A stretch of DNA of 64,000 nucleotides from G020353115 sp964389685 (GTDB taxonomy: Bacteria; Bacteroidota; Bacteroidia; Bacteroidales; VadinHA17): contig CAYMFM010000016.1 of NCBI GenBank assembly GCA_964389685.1, forward strand, positions 1-64,000, given 5' to 3'. The position numbers and the translations under genes were made by a program. Shown here one piece after another: positions 7,369 to 17,798 of this stretch. Under the pieces are notes generated by a model, which saw only the letters and a program-made list of their open reading frames with translations, ran no database searches and was not told the origin of the DNA. Every line of letters starts with the position of its first letter. Within the stretch, counting starts at the first letter, position 1.

Positions 7369-10300
7369 TCAACGGATTATGGTAACATGTCCGTTAATGG
7401 GTTCACTCCCATTTTTAAGATCGATAATATAGAAATAGGTATCCATGGGCAGTTCCTTCCCTTTGAATGTTCCATCCCACGGTTCCTTGTATCCATTTTT
7501 TGCACTGAATACAAGTTGTCCCCACCTTGAATAGACATGCACAGTGGCATTCGGGTATGATTCAATAGCCCTGATTTCCCAGAAATCGTTTATACCATCG
7601 TTATTGGGAATAAAAGCATTGGGAATCGAAAAACAGTCCACTCCGGTGTAATCCAGTTCTATGCTTCCATGATAGGAACATCCATTGGCATCCACGATAT
7701 CCACTGTATAGGTTCCGGCTTCCAGGTTTGCCAGGTTTTCTGTTGTTTCAGCGTTTGACCAGAGGAAAGAATAAGGGGGTGTTCCTCCGGTTGTATTAAG
7801 AGAAATAGTGCCATTTGTTTCCCCGATGCATGTCGGATGGGATATGGACGGATTTATTGTTATTGAATCCGGTTCAAAGATGGTGATGATCAAATCTGCC
7901 GTACATAGAATTGAATCCTGTATTACTGCGAAATACTCTCCTTCCGACAGCCCGGTGAATGTTCCTGAAGACTGGAATAGTCCGCCACTCAAGCTGTATT
8001 CCAGAGGTCCGATACCACCTGTTCCCATCAATGTTACTTCTCCATCAGCATACCCGGCGCATGTAACATCCTGTTGATCAACGATTGTAGCAACAAATGG
8101 AGTCGCAGGTTGTACTATATCTACCGGTATCATGAAGGTACAGTGATTGGCATCACGCACAATTACATTGTAGGAATTCGCCGGGAGATCGGAGAACATT
8201 CCTGATACCTGGTAGTTTATTCCATCAATGCTGTATTCATAAGGTGATGTACCATCTAAACCGGTAACTGTCAAACTTCCTGTAGAATCACCATGGCATG
8301 TAATATCCGTTTTACTGACCAGGCTTCCAGAAAGTGCCGTACCAGCCTCTGTGATCAGCACGTTGACGTCTGTGGTGCACAAGGCTACGTCACGGATTGT
8401 CACAACATAGCTGTTAGCTGCTAATCCGCTGAATGTTCCCGACGGCTGGTAAGATCCTCCATCGAGGCTGTATTCATAGGGAGATGTACCTCCGGATCCT
8501 TCAACCGTCACCATACCCGTTGTCTCACCAAAACATGAATTGTACTGTTCAACAATACTTCCTGCAAGGGCAGAGGCAGGTTCTGTGATCGTTACCGGCA
8601 CATCCGCTGTGCAAAGGCTGGCATCCCTGACCGTAACCGTATAACCCATTGCCGCAAGGTTGCTGAACGTGCCTGATCCCTGGTAAGTCCCACCATCCAG
8701 GCTATATTCATNNNNNNNNNNNNNNNNNNNNNNNNNNNNNNNNNNNNNNNNNNNNNNNNNNNNNNNNNNNNNNNNNNNNNNNNNNNNNNNNNNNNNNNNN
8801 NNNNNNNNNNNCCAGGCTATATTCATAGGGTGATGTCCCCCCGGTTCCCTCTACCGTTACACTTCCTGTTGCTTCCCCATAGCAGGCAACGTTTGTCTGA
8901 TCCGTTATACTACCCAACAAGGGTGCTGAAGGACCAGAAACAGTAAGTACCGAATCAAGCTGGCAACCATTTACATCAAATGCCATTAGTTGATAGGTGC
9001 CTGCTGTTAAGCCGGTTTGATCCTCACTACTGGCTGAAGAGCCGCTCCCGGTGATATCCGACCAGTCATAGGTATAGGGTGCTTCTCCTCCGGAAACAGT
9101 AATATCTATCTCCCCTTCTGCTTCCCCAAAACAGCTCACACCGGTAATGATATACGTCAGGTCAAGAGCAGGGCATTCGATGTGTCCTAATCCGAACTGT
9201 GTGCCTGACGAGGATAAGCCGCCATCCAGGTTATTGCGGTAGACAACAGGAGGAGCAGCGGTGCCATGTGTTCCTTCCAGGTTCCAGGAGCCACCATTTG
9301 TCCTTTTCAAAACCCGGGTTCCTGGCAGCAAAGGATAACTGGTAAAGCCATTTGCCTCGAGTTCAATATTAAAATCATTAGTAGCTAAATCGTTTGATGC
9401 TGTGAAATCCCAGTATCCATCGGGATGCTGTTCTGTAACGGTTACTATTCCCTCTGACAGGGGCAGTCCGCTGGATCCCGGATCCGTGGGGTTAAACTCT
9501 CCGATCAGAGATCCTTCCGTAAGGTCCGAGAAGGTAATGGTGGCAGGATCATAAACCCCCGGGGTTCCCAGGGGGAACAATATGCCGGTACCCGTTGAAC
9601 CGATCCATCTCTCAAATTTCCCAATGATCCAGCCGCTTGTATGTGCAAGTTTACCAACATTAACGAAGTCTGTTCCCAACATTAGAACAAACGTATTTGT
9701 GTTAATATTGCCATTCAATAAAGAGAGTGAATCGGATACAATGGTATGGCTTTGAAGGTTTATTGTTCCTGAACTCTTGTTTACACTAAGGTCATAAAAT
9801 GATTCCTCACCGGATATCTGCTGATCGGATGTTCCCTGAAAAATTACCTCGCCGGCTCTCTCTTCGAATGTGGAACCATCATTAATCCAGTCACCTGAAA
9901 TATAGATAGTATAATTACCCGGACTTACATCAAATGTACAATTTGAATATTGCAAAACATTCCCGTATACTGTGGTATTGGACTGAAGGATTTTTACGCT
10001 ATTCCATGCAACCAGCAGGTGATAATAGCCGGATTGCGGTATTTTGATCAACTGTGCATCTGTGCCAATATATCCTACGGTATTACCCACAGCATCAGCA
10101 TCCAACACTCCGGTCAGTAGTAGGTCCCCTGAAATAAAAAGCGAAGAATTCTCTTCATTCACCCATTTGCTTGTCCCGTTTGAGCCGACAAGATTATCTG
10201 ACAGGTTCAACCTCCCATGGTTTGTAATGGTGGTATTCGGTCCGAAGTCCAGATCTCCTGAATTAAGATTCACCACGGCAGTGGGCTCGAGTGATTTATT

Positions 10301-12676
10301 ACCAAAAGGAATGACAAGGCCTTCTCTGATCGTTCCGGTACCATCAATGGACTTATCGATCCCATCCAGGGTAAACGATTTATTCAGACTTCCAGCAACA
10401 AAACCATCAATTACAAAATCTCCATGAACCGTAAAGTTCCTGTTGTTTGTTGTCAACTTACCTCCGGTATTTATAATGAAATTATTGACTTCTGATCCTG
10501 CGCCACCCTCGGTAAGGGTAACATCATGACCATTTAATATCCTTACATTTTCGGTAGGTAGCGGAACGCAATTGCAATCCCATGTATCAGGATCTGACCA
10601 GTCACCGGAAGTTACACTCTCAATGATAACATATTTATTCACCTCAATGAGAACTGCAGGCGCGGGATCACATCCATCCTTTTGCGCTACGACCTCTACA
10701 ATTCCGGTTCCATTACTTCCCCAGTCAACCGTAATGCTGTTGGTCGTCCCACCGGATGCCTGGGTTCCTCCGGTAATCATCCAAGCAAACGTATAATCTG
10801 TCATATTGGGCACGGAATAGGGAACTCCATTTGTATTTTCTGCAACTGCCCTCTTTCCGGTTATGGATGAAGGTGGAATGGAATGAATGATTACGGGATA
10901 ATCCACCGGTGCTGCATTGGTGCAGCTATTGTATTCAATGACCCGAACATTGGCGTCCGCCATGCCATCAACACCCCAGTTAACAGTTATGCTATGCATA
11001 TTTCCGCCGGAAACCTGGACTCCCCCGGTAATGATCCAGGTATAGGTATTTAGTGGATTATCGGTTACCTGATAAACAACTCCAGATTCACCGGTACATA
11101 CCTCAACGGTACCGGTTATAGGAGAAGTGACCGGTTTTGAACAGCTGGTGTCGTCACCAAAAGCGAATTGGGCTGACAGGAATGTTATTCCGGAGCGTTT
11201 TGCGTTAGTTCCTGATGCCGGCACATGCGAACCATCAGCAGTCCAGTTATTCAACTCATCGGTTCGGGCAAGTATTCTTGTTTCAGTATCGATTGGGAAA
11301 GCAGAAAATCCATCGCCATTCAGTTCAAGATCGTATGTATTAATTCCCAGGGTAAATCCTTTAATGGCTGACAGATCCCAATATCCATCCACAAAAGTGT
11401 TGTATACGGTTACTGTACCGTCAACCAATGATAGTCCGCTATTACCTGGATCGGATGTCAGGAATTCAGCCACAATAGATCCTCCCGAATCAAAACCGGT
11501 TAAACCGAGAAGAAATGAGTTTTCTGTGGTTGCTGTTCCGACCGGAAAAAGGTATGACCCGGTAGAATTTACCCATCGTTCAAATTTTCCTGTAATGGTT
11601 CCGGAGGTATAGTATAATGTACCTTCATTGTCCAATCCTGTTCCCAATGTTATGGTATCATTTTCAGTATCAATGATTCCTGACACAAGAGTCAGATCAC
11701 CCGATATGATCATGTGATCCTTCAGGCTCAATTCTCCACCACTCTTGTTCAATTGAACCTGGTATAGTGTATCCCCAGGGGTATTGATGAACTCCTGCAT
11801 ATTGCTTCCTGTAAAAGCAACCATTCCAGTACCTTCAACGAAGGAAGAGGCATTGGTCCAATTCCCCCTGATTTCGATATTCAGGTTATTGCAGTCCAAT
11901 GTACCTGAACTAATGGTCAGGTCACCTGAAATGACCAGGCTACCTTCCATTGTTTTAACACCTGCTCCGCTGATCACAAGGTTGTAATATTTGGATGCAT
12001 CGGGTAATTTCACCGTTTGGATATCCAATCGATTGTATTTAACTGTATTATTAGTGGAGGAAGCATTCAACACACCATCTAAAAGCAGTTCATTTCCGGC
12101 AATCAATTGAGAACCGGATTCATTTGTCCAGACCGATGAGGCATCAACACCGAATAAACTCCCTTTAACCTCAACGATTCCGTGGTTGCTTACCGTAACT
12201 GAAGATTCCAAACGCACATGTCCATTGATGAGCAGGTTTGAAGAGGGAAGGATGACCGTATTATTATAGATTCTCAGATAGCTGGTATTCTTATAGATGC
12301 TTATGTTTCCTGTGCCTCCAATGGTATCCCCGGTAAAATTCAGGTCCTGTGCTGCCGGGTCAAAGGATGTATAGGTCCCATTTACGATTAGCTTTCCTGC
12401 AACATTCATCTCCTTATTATCAGCATTCAATACACCCCGGCTATTGATGGTGAGACTGGTTATAAAGGTACCCGTTCCTCCAGTGAACAGAGTAACTGTT
12501 GTGCCATCGGATATAATTGCATGGTCATTCGGACCGGGAACCATACCTCCAATCCAGGTGGATCCATCATCCCAGTAACCCGTTTGGGCAGAGATAAAGG
12601 TGGTTTGACTGAAGCAAACCGTTTCAGTCATCAAGAATAAATAAGATAACCAAATGAACTTAAAAACAGGTTTCAT
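7369..12676 (-). CDS. Giant SprB-repeat adhesin with T9SS type B C-terminal domain, interrupted by an assembly gap
   Basis: This secreted protein exceeds 1,750 residues in the visible sequence. It has a signal peptide ending near CFSQ, then G-x-W-x-D-x-STW modules (GYWDDGSTWIGG; a second, SGDWSDPDTW, about residue 675) each followed by right-handed beta-helix-like repeats. A pair of PKD/Ig-like modules lies between them (CTGESGVVYQV, YTWIITGG). Near the C-terminus are at least five tandem SprB repeats of about 75 residues (ITCHGDSTGSLTV, GTSPYEYSLDGG, YTVTVRDA). It ends in a gliding-motility/CHU_C type B sorting domain (IPNAFIPNNDGINDFWEI, VYSRWGQLVF, WDGTFKGKELP, DTYFYIIDL). The 100-N gap at 8712-8811 falls inside the SprB repeats, with the same short sequence on both sides, so the true repeat number is unknown and the frame cannot be checked across it. 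PorP lies directly downstream. Confidence 0.88.
8712..8811. other. Assembly gap (100 N)
   Basis: Exactly 100 N, a conventional placeholder of unknown real length. CCAGGCTATATTCAT occurs on both edges, so the gap marks collapsed SprB repeats rather than a gene boundary. Confidence 0.97.
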
Positions 12677-12756
12677 GAAGGATTTCTCTTTCAGTTAAAC
12701 AGAGTGTAAAATAGCATGTATATCTGAATTTATATAAAGATACGGACTTTTCTCAT

Positions 12757-13053
12757 TCAATGGATAACTATCTTGACGTCAACATGATCGGAGATGTCAA
12801 TGATCTCCGAATACCAGATCCCTTCTCCCTGTGTATCAATTCCCTGAAATGCATTTAAAAATACTTCAAAACTTCCCAGCGGACCAAAGTTGCACGCTGT
12901 TGTATCGATGGTCCAGGCTGTGGGACCGGTATCGATTTGCGTTCCATCCGGCAGATCATCAAAATCCTCCAGCCAGATGACCGACTGAGCAGAGAGGTTA
13001 ACATGAATAGCTGCAAACAGCAAGATACAGCTTATCATTGTATTTATGACCAT
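12757..13053 (-). pseudogene. Truncated N-terminus of a secreted T9SS-type protein
   Basis: The 98-codon frame has a signal peptide (ISCILLFAAIHVNLSAQ) followed by the opening of a large secreted Bacteroidota protein: VIWLEDFDDLPDGT, DTGPTAWTID and WYSEIIDISDHVDVKI. In such proteins this module is a lectin-like or beta-sandwich domain followed by hundreds of residues, but here a stop comes in the middle of a strand. The next 80 bases to the adhesin start carry no continuation that I can recognise. A remnant left by deletion next to the giant adhesin is the best explanation; a very short real secreted protein is possible. Confidence 0.6.
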
Positions 13054-13097
13054 GGAAAAGCATAAATAGTTGCTTCCCGGTATGAATTGAGAAATTC

Positions 13098-13129
13098 TTT
13101 GTTTTTATGCTTTTTTCGCACTATCTTTC
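13098..13129 (+). promoter_or_regulatory. Candidate Bacteroidota promoter for the FtsX-type permease
   Basis: TTTG at 13098-13101 and TATCTTTC at 13122-13129 are separated by 20 bases, close to the Bacteroidota sigma-A consensus (TTTG, 19 bases, TAnnTTTG). The gene starts about 77 bases downstream. Confidence 0.4.
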
Positions 13130-13206
13130 ATCTCCTATTGTAGGGTATTTGAAAGGACCAATATAATTATCGGAAGGTCAAAAAGATCTTCCCGGGAAGT
13201 AGAAAG

Positions 13207-15576
13207 ATGGTTAGTATTTGCTTCAAAATAGCACTCCGCAATCTGGTTCGTAAACGTTTTTTCTCTTCTTTACTTATTCTTGGGTTAACGATCGGTTTGA
13301 CAATTACCTCATTGCTATTGGTTTATGTCCTTCACGAAATAAGTTTCGACCGGTCTTTCAAGGATAGTGAAAAGATCTACCGCGTCGTTACTACAGCTGA
13401 AACCATTCAGGGTCAAGAGCTTATACTGCCAACCACCCTCTATCGAGTTTCTGACAGTTTACAGATGTATTTTCCTGAAATTGAGAGCATTGGCCGGCTT
13501 TATCTCAATCCGGGATTTCTGTATGAGAAAAGGCAGTATAATTTCGGTCATATCCGTTTTTGTTACGTTGAGTCCTCTTTTTTTTCGGTTTTTTCCATGC
13601 CAGGGATTACCGGCATGGAGAGGAACAGATTTCAGAAGCCGTATACAGCGGTTATCACAAAAAGCTTTGCAGATCAAATCTTCCCTGATGAGGAAGCGAT
13701 TGGGCAACAGATCGGGATTCATAACGACAGCTTCACCATTGTTGCAGTAACCAACGATATCCCTCCGAACTCACACATGGAATTCAATCTTTTTCTGTCC
13801 CTTGCGACCCTTGAAAAGACTGGGGAACTGGCCATCAGAAAAAGTCTTGATTTTATGACCTATATTCGGATGAAGGTGAGCAGCAACACAGAGATATTGA
13901 GTGCCATTGAAAAAAGAATTGACCGCTGGGTAAATGAGCACTATCATGGATCTGGTGCCGTGGTTTATACAAAGCTTCAACCGATTCATGACATTCACAT
14001 GCACTCATCCGATATCGGTTACAATTTCAAAGCTCCCGGTCGCACTGAGAACATTTTAATCTTCAGCACCATTGCTCTGTTAATACTTGTTATAGCAATC
14101 AGCAATTACATCATCCTGGTTCTTGCCGATTCTGCCAACCGACTTCGGGAAGTAGGAATTAGAAAAGTTTTAGGAGCAGACCGAAAGGCATTGGTTTTTC
14201 AGTTCCTGAGCGAGTCATTCATTATATGTATTGTCTCTTTGCTTTTCTCCTTCCTTTTTGTCCATTTGCTACTTCCTTCTTTCGGCAGACTGGTTGATCG
14301 TCCCTTTACCTTTCCATTCTGGAGTAATCCGATCGTTCCTGCCGGATTGACCCTTCTCACTTTGATCATCAGTCTTATTGCCGGTTATTATCCGGTTCTG
14401 TCACTTTCCCGGTATAGCCATATTGAAGATCTTCAGATACATGGAATAAAGATCCGTTCACGGGGATTGAAAACGGCCTCGGTATTTATCCAGCTGACCA
14501 TTTCTGCCTTCATGATCACCATCCTGCTGGTTATGTATAATCAGGTTGTTTTCCTGAAAAAAACGGATCTCGGATTCAAACCTGAAAATTTGGTAGTATT
14601 TTACAAGGTCAACAAGCAGTTTTCGAAACCGTTGCGCCAGATAAGGGAAAAGCTTCTCAATCATGAAGAGATCATTAACGTCTCCGCTTCCGATGCTATA
14701 CCAGGCAATATTGTAATTATTCAGAATGCCTGGCCATCGGAAGGTTCTGCTGACAAAGCATTCATCATCAAAGAAAATCCGGTCCAGGAAGATTTCCTGG
14801 AAACATTTGGAATAGAACTTGTAGCCGGCAGGGATTTTTCACCCGAGCTGGATGGGGATACCGGGAAATTTATCATCAATGAATCTGCTGTGGCAAAATT
14901 GGGTCTAAAAAACCCTGTGGGTAAACCCATAAATGTATGGTATCATTGCGATACGGTGATTGGCGTGGTAAAGGACTTTCATTTCGAATCACTGTATGAA
15001 CCGATCATGCCGATTGTATTTACCCGCTATATAAGGCATTATCAATACATTACAGTCAGGGTAAAAAAGAGATTATCACAGGATATTCTCGATTTCATAC
15101 AGGAAAATCTGGAGGAGTATTATGAAGATGCAGCCTTCAATCATTATGTTGTTGATAAGCAGATTCATTCAAAGTATTCGATTGATGAGCAAAACACAAA
15201 ACTGATGCTACTGGGCACCTTGCTTGCGATCTTGACCTCTGCATTTGGTCTGTTTGGATTAATTACTTTTTCCGTGGTAAAGAGAACCAAAGAGATGGGC
15301 ATTCGCAAGGTATTGGGCGCAGATTCACGTAATATTGTTATGCTAATGATCGGTGATTTTGGCAAATTCGTCATACCAGCAATTGCACTTGCAATACCTT
15401 TTGCCCTTCTTTTTATAAAAAACTGGATGCAGAATTTTGCCTACCGGGTTAACATTCCTGTCTGGATCTATTTAGTCTCAATAGGAGTTGCATTATGTGT
15501 CGCACTCCTTGCCATCCTGGTCAGGGTGATTCGTTTCGCCTACTCCAATCCGGCAGATTCGTTGCGGTATGAATAG
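13207..15576 (+). CDS. MacB/FtsX-type ABC transporter permease
   Basis: This 789-residue inner-membrane protein has the double FtsX architecture usual in Bacteroidota. An N-terminal helix (~21-43) precedes a large periplasmic MacB core domain (~50-245). A three-helix FtsX block follows at ~285-405, with the cytoplasmic motif REVGIRKVLGADRK. A second helix (~425-445) leads to another periplasmic domain (~450-655), and the last FtsX block (~670-785) carries RTKEMGIRKVLGADSRN. It ends in the usual NPADSLRYE tail. Such permeases couple an ABC ATPase to export or mechanotransmission of peptides, lipoproteins or drugs. No ATPase gene is adjacent. It is 35-40% like the other copy at 55335-57755 only by general motif impression; I did not align them. 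Confidence 0.9.
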   Translation: MVSICFKIALRNLVRKRFFSSLLILGLTIGLTITSLLLVYVLHEISFDRSFKDSEKIYRVVTTAETIQGQELILPTTLYRVSDSLQMYFPEIESIGRLYLNPGFLYEKRQYNFGHIRFCYVESSFFSVFSMPGITGMERNRFQKPYTAVITKSFADQIFPDEEAIGQQIGIHNDSFTIVAVTNDIPPNSHMEFNLFLSLATLEKTGELAIRKSLDFMTYIRMKVSSNTEILSAIEKRIDRWVNEHYHGSGAVVYTKLQPIHDIHMHSSDIGYNFKAPGRTENILIFSTIALLILVIAISNYIILVLADSANRLREVGIRKVLGADRKALVFQFLSESFIICIVSLLFSFLFVHLLLPSFGRLVDRPFTFPFWSNPIVPAGLTLLTLIISLIAGYYPVLSLSRYSHIEDLQIHGIKIRSRGLKTASVFIQLTISAFMITILLVMYNQVVFLKKTDLGFKPENLVVFYKVNKQFSKPLRQIREKLLNHEEIINVSASDAIPGNIVIIQNAWPSEGSADKAFIIKENPVQEDFLETFGIELVAGRDFSPELDGDTGKFIINESAVAKLGLKNPVGKPINVWYHCDTVIGVVKDFHFESLYEPIMPIVFTRYIRHYQYITVRVKKRLSQDILDFIQENLEEYYEDAAFNHYVVDKQIHSKYSIDEQNTKLMLLGTLLAILTSAFGLFGLITFSVVKRTKEMGIRKVLGADSRNIVMLMIGDFGKFVIPAIALAIPFALLFIKNWMQNFAYRVNIPVWIYLVSIGVALCVALLAILVRVIRFAYSNPADSLRYE

Positions 15577-15728
15577 GGAATGAATCTCAAAGACCCTGAT
15601 GATACAAACAGGCAGAAAAAAGACTACCCTCTATCAAACAGGATCTCTTTCTCAGGATGGTTCAAGGTATGATATGAAAAGACTTTGGGGAAGCAAAATG
15701 AAAGGCAAAGAAGAGGGTCAGTCCCTTC

Positions 15729-16124
15729 CTACTCATGCTCCCCCATAACTTCTTCCATTTTTTTGGCAGCTCTGTCTGCAATCTCCTCGAACTTCTTCAC
15801 ATACTCTTCATTCATCGAACATTCCGAAAGGGTAACCCATTGTGTTGACCAGGTCGCTGCCTCCTGTACCAGTGCATCCCATCTTTCCTGCAACCCTTCC
15901 TCCTCACCGGTTCCGGTAAATACTGCTTCCATCACTTCAATGTACCCATTCATCCACTCTTCATACCGCTTGAGGAAATCATCACAGTCGGCAATCTTCT
16001 CATCGGCTTTTGTTTTTTCCGCTTCCGTTTTGTCTTCTGCGGATCCTTTATCATCTTTTGATCCCCCGCATGAGGAGAGAGTAAAGAGCATGGCCAGCGC
16101 CATGAGGTAAACCAGTTTTTTCAT
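15729..16124 (-). CDS. Small acidic lipoprotein (possibly DUF6591-like)
   Basis: The 131-residue product has a lipoprotein signal with lipobox LSSC (cysteine 19), a low-complexity Lys/Glu/Asp linker (GSKDDKGSAEDKTEAEKTKA) and then a mostly helical domain with two cysteines (DCDDFLKRYEEWMNGYIEVM and LSECSMNEEYVKKFEEIADR). The D-C-D-x-F-L-x-x-Y-E-x-W pattern resembles small Bacteroidota lipoproteins annotated as DUF6591, but I hold that loosely. It converges with the permease gene and has no operon partner. Confidence 0.75.
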   Translation of the reverse strand: MKKLVYLMALAMLFTLSSCGGSKDDKGSAEDKTEAEKTKADEKIADCDDFLKRYEEWMNGYIEVMEAVFTGTGEEEGLQERWDALVQEAATWSTQWVTLSECSMNEEYVKKFEEIADRAAKKMEEVMGEHE

Positions 16125-16337
16125 GATGAACTGTTTTTAGGTGAATGATTTAGTACGGTAAAGATAAGGATTTGGTGGTTTAAACGCACATAAAATTAGG
16201 TATTACTAAGCAAATGAGGGATGTGGGAGGAAAAGAAAGGTGAGAGGTGAGTGTTGAGAAGTGAGTAGTGAGTAAGAAAAGGTGCTCGGTCCTGATTAAT
16301 AGAAGTTATGCCGAAAGTATCCCTTTGGGAAAATTTA

Positions 16338-16357
16338 TGCCATAGGCATCCCTATGG
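16338..16357. repeat. Short hairpin repeat (GCCATAGGCAT type)
   Basis: TGCCATAGGCATCCCTATGG forms a hairpin. Close relatives occur at 17565-17586, 31086-31107 and 51648-51667. It lies in a gene-free stretch, 16125-17006, which otherwise contains GTGAG-rich tracts (16240-16275) and the repeat at 16449-16675. Confidence 0.55.
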
Positions 16358-16448
16358 TATTGATAGAATTGTTAATATGTTAGATTATGCACAATTAGTA
16401 GTTGTAAAGGGTAGTTATAGAATAAGTCAGTCCAATAAGATTAAAAAA

Positions 16449-16675
16449 TACCCCAGCGGGGTATAATAATCAATAGCCCCGGGTAACCCTGTGAAATAAC
16501 CATTCATTTCAGCACTATGTCTGGGGTGTACAATAATGTTTCGCTTCAACAGTTCGTCTGGGAAGATCGCTATTTCACGGGGGCAACCCGGGGTTGGTGT
16601 ATAACTAAAAAGATGGTCCAACTGCGCTGTAATTCGGCTGGAAATCCCTCTATGGACCATAAATCACCAGGCGTA
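16449..16675 (-). repeat. Dispersed inverted-repeat element (GTGAAATA family), copy A
   Basis: Arms GCCCCGGGTAACCCTGTGAA at 16476 onward and TATTTCACGGGGGCAACCCG at 16571 onward are inverse to one another. A small hairpin ATACCCC-AGC-GGGGTAT sits at 16449-16463. The reverse complement resembles 53780-53935 over its length (shared GCCTGGTG, TGGTCCAT, AGTTGGACCAT and CCCCGGGTTG blocks). Related arms occur at 21586-21706 and 61142-61214. A 77-codon frame across it is not credible. Confidence 0.65.
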
Positions 16676-17006
16676 AAATCGTGTAAGAAGATTTAAGAAA
16701 GGAGAGGCGAGACGATGAGACAGTGGGACTTTTAGGTGTTGAGAGGTGAGAATAATGATTTCAAATGTTGAATGTCGAATTTGTTAGTTAGAATTCTTTT
16801 TCAAAAAATCTTGTCACGCGTTACTCGCTTTGTCCGCCGACTATGTCGGCTGAAGTCCGAAGTCTTCTTCGGCAGCCGAAACCTAGGTGAAGGCTGCGAC
16901 GCAGGCGGATCACTCTTCACTTTTTACCCGAACACCGATAAACGATTTTTTTTAATTATTTTGTATTCCTGTTTGGTTCAGTATCAACCCGAAACAATCC
17001 TGGACA

Positions 17007-17559
17007 ATGAGGTTGCAAAAATCAAGCCTGACCGGATTCATCATCCTGCTCCTGGCTATTTTCAGTGTGGTATTCCACCTTATCTTTTACAACACATTTG
17101 AATACCACCGGGATGAGCTGTTGTATTTCTCGCTGGGGACCCATCCGGCAGCCGGCTATGCCACCACCCCTCCCCTGATCGGCTGGATGGCATTTGTTTT
17201 AATCAAGGTCCTCGGTTACTCATTATTCACTGTAAAGCTTCTTCCGGCATTGGCCAGCGGAGGAATGGTACTGCTTGGAGCTGCCATGGCTAAGGAGTTG
17301 GGAGGGAAAGAGTATGCCAGGATCCTGGCTGCCCCTGAAGCTGGATCATGAAATCACTGAGTTTATCTATGTAAATGATGAACTGGGAGAGGATGTGGAG
17401 GAACTGTTCTCCGATATTGTTGAGGTTGGACGGATATCAAACCCCTATGCACGGGAATTTGGCACAACCGTTTACCTTTGCAGGAACCCGGTCAGAAGTT
17501 TTAACGAATTTTATTATGAAATTTTGGAAGAGAGAGGAGTTTTGAAGGATGAAGGATGA
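17007..17559 (+). pseudogene. Glycosyltransferase family 39 (PMT-like) pseudogene with internal deletion
   Basis: The first 105 codons encode the start of a GT39/ArnT-like dolichyl-phosphate-mannose mannosyltransferase: a first membrane helix (LTGFIILLLAIFSVVFHLIF), the loop EYHRDELLYFSLG with the catalytic-type acidic residue, and HPAAGYATTPPLIGWMAF. Around 17330 the text jumps, in another frame, to a typical C-terminus of the same family (EFIYVNDELGEDVEELF, NPYAREFGTTVYLCRNP, FNEFYYEILEERG). About 350 central residues are missing, so the gene is dead. Its stop lies in a GAAGGAT tandem tract. GT39 enzymes of about 500 residues glycosylate proteins or lipids at the membrane; no intact copy is in the window. 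Confidence 0.85.
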
Positions 17560-17564
17560 AGGAT

Positions 17565-17586
17565 GCGCCATAGGCGTGCCTACGGC
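17565..17586. repeat. Short hairpin repeat (GCCATAGGCAT type)
   Basis: GCGCCATAGGCGTGCCTACGGC, here split for length as GCGCCATAGGCG and TGCCTACGGC, is a degenerate copy of the hairpin at 16338-16357. It directly follows the stop of the glycosyltransferase remnant. The remaining 200 bases to the next gene are low-complexity (ATGATGAATGATGAG, ATTAACAAATAACAATTAAC). Confidence 0.5.
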
Positions 17587-17798
17587 AAAGGATGGAAGAA
17601 AAGAGTAAGCAGTATGCAGTTGGCAGTAGGCAGTAAATAAATTCTGGGTGAGGGAGAGACGATGAGACTGTGGAACGGGGAGATTTGGAATGATGAATGA
17701 TGAGTGAAGAATGATGAAATAAAGAGTTGCCACGAATGCACAAATGAAAAACAATTAACCATTAACAAATAACAATTAACTTAATTAACAAATAAGTC

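Noticed and set aside
10044..11612. Plus-strand frames of 127 and 161 codons opposite the adhesin
   Set aside because: They mirror the adhesin repeats, have no start context, and show no family signature.
16427..16660. 77-codon minus-strand frame
   Set aside because: It coincides with a dispersed inverted-repeat element whose relatives do not keep the frame.
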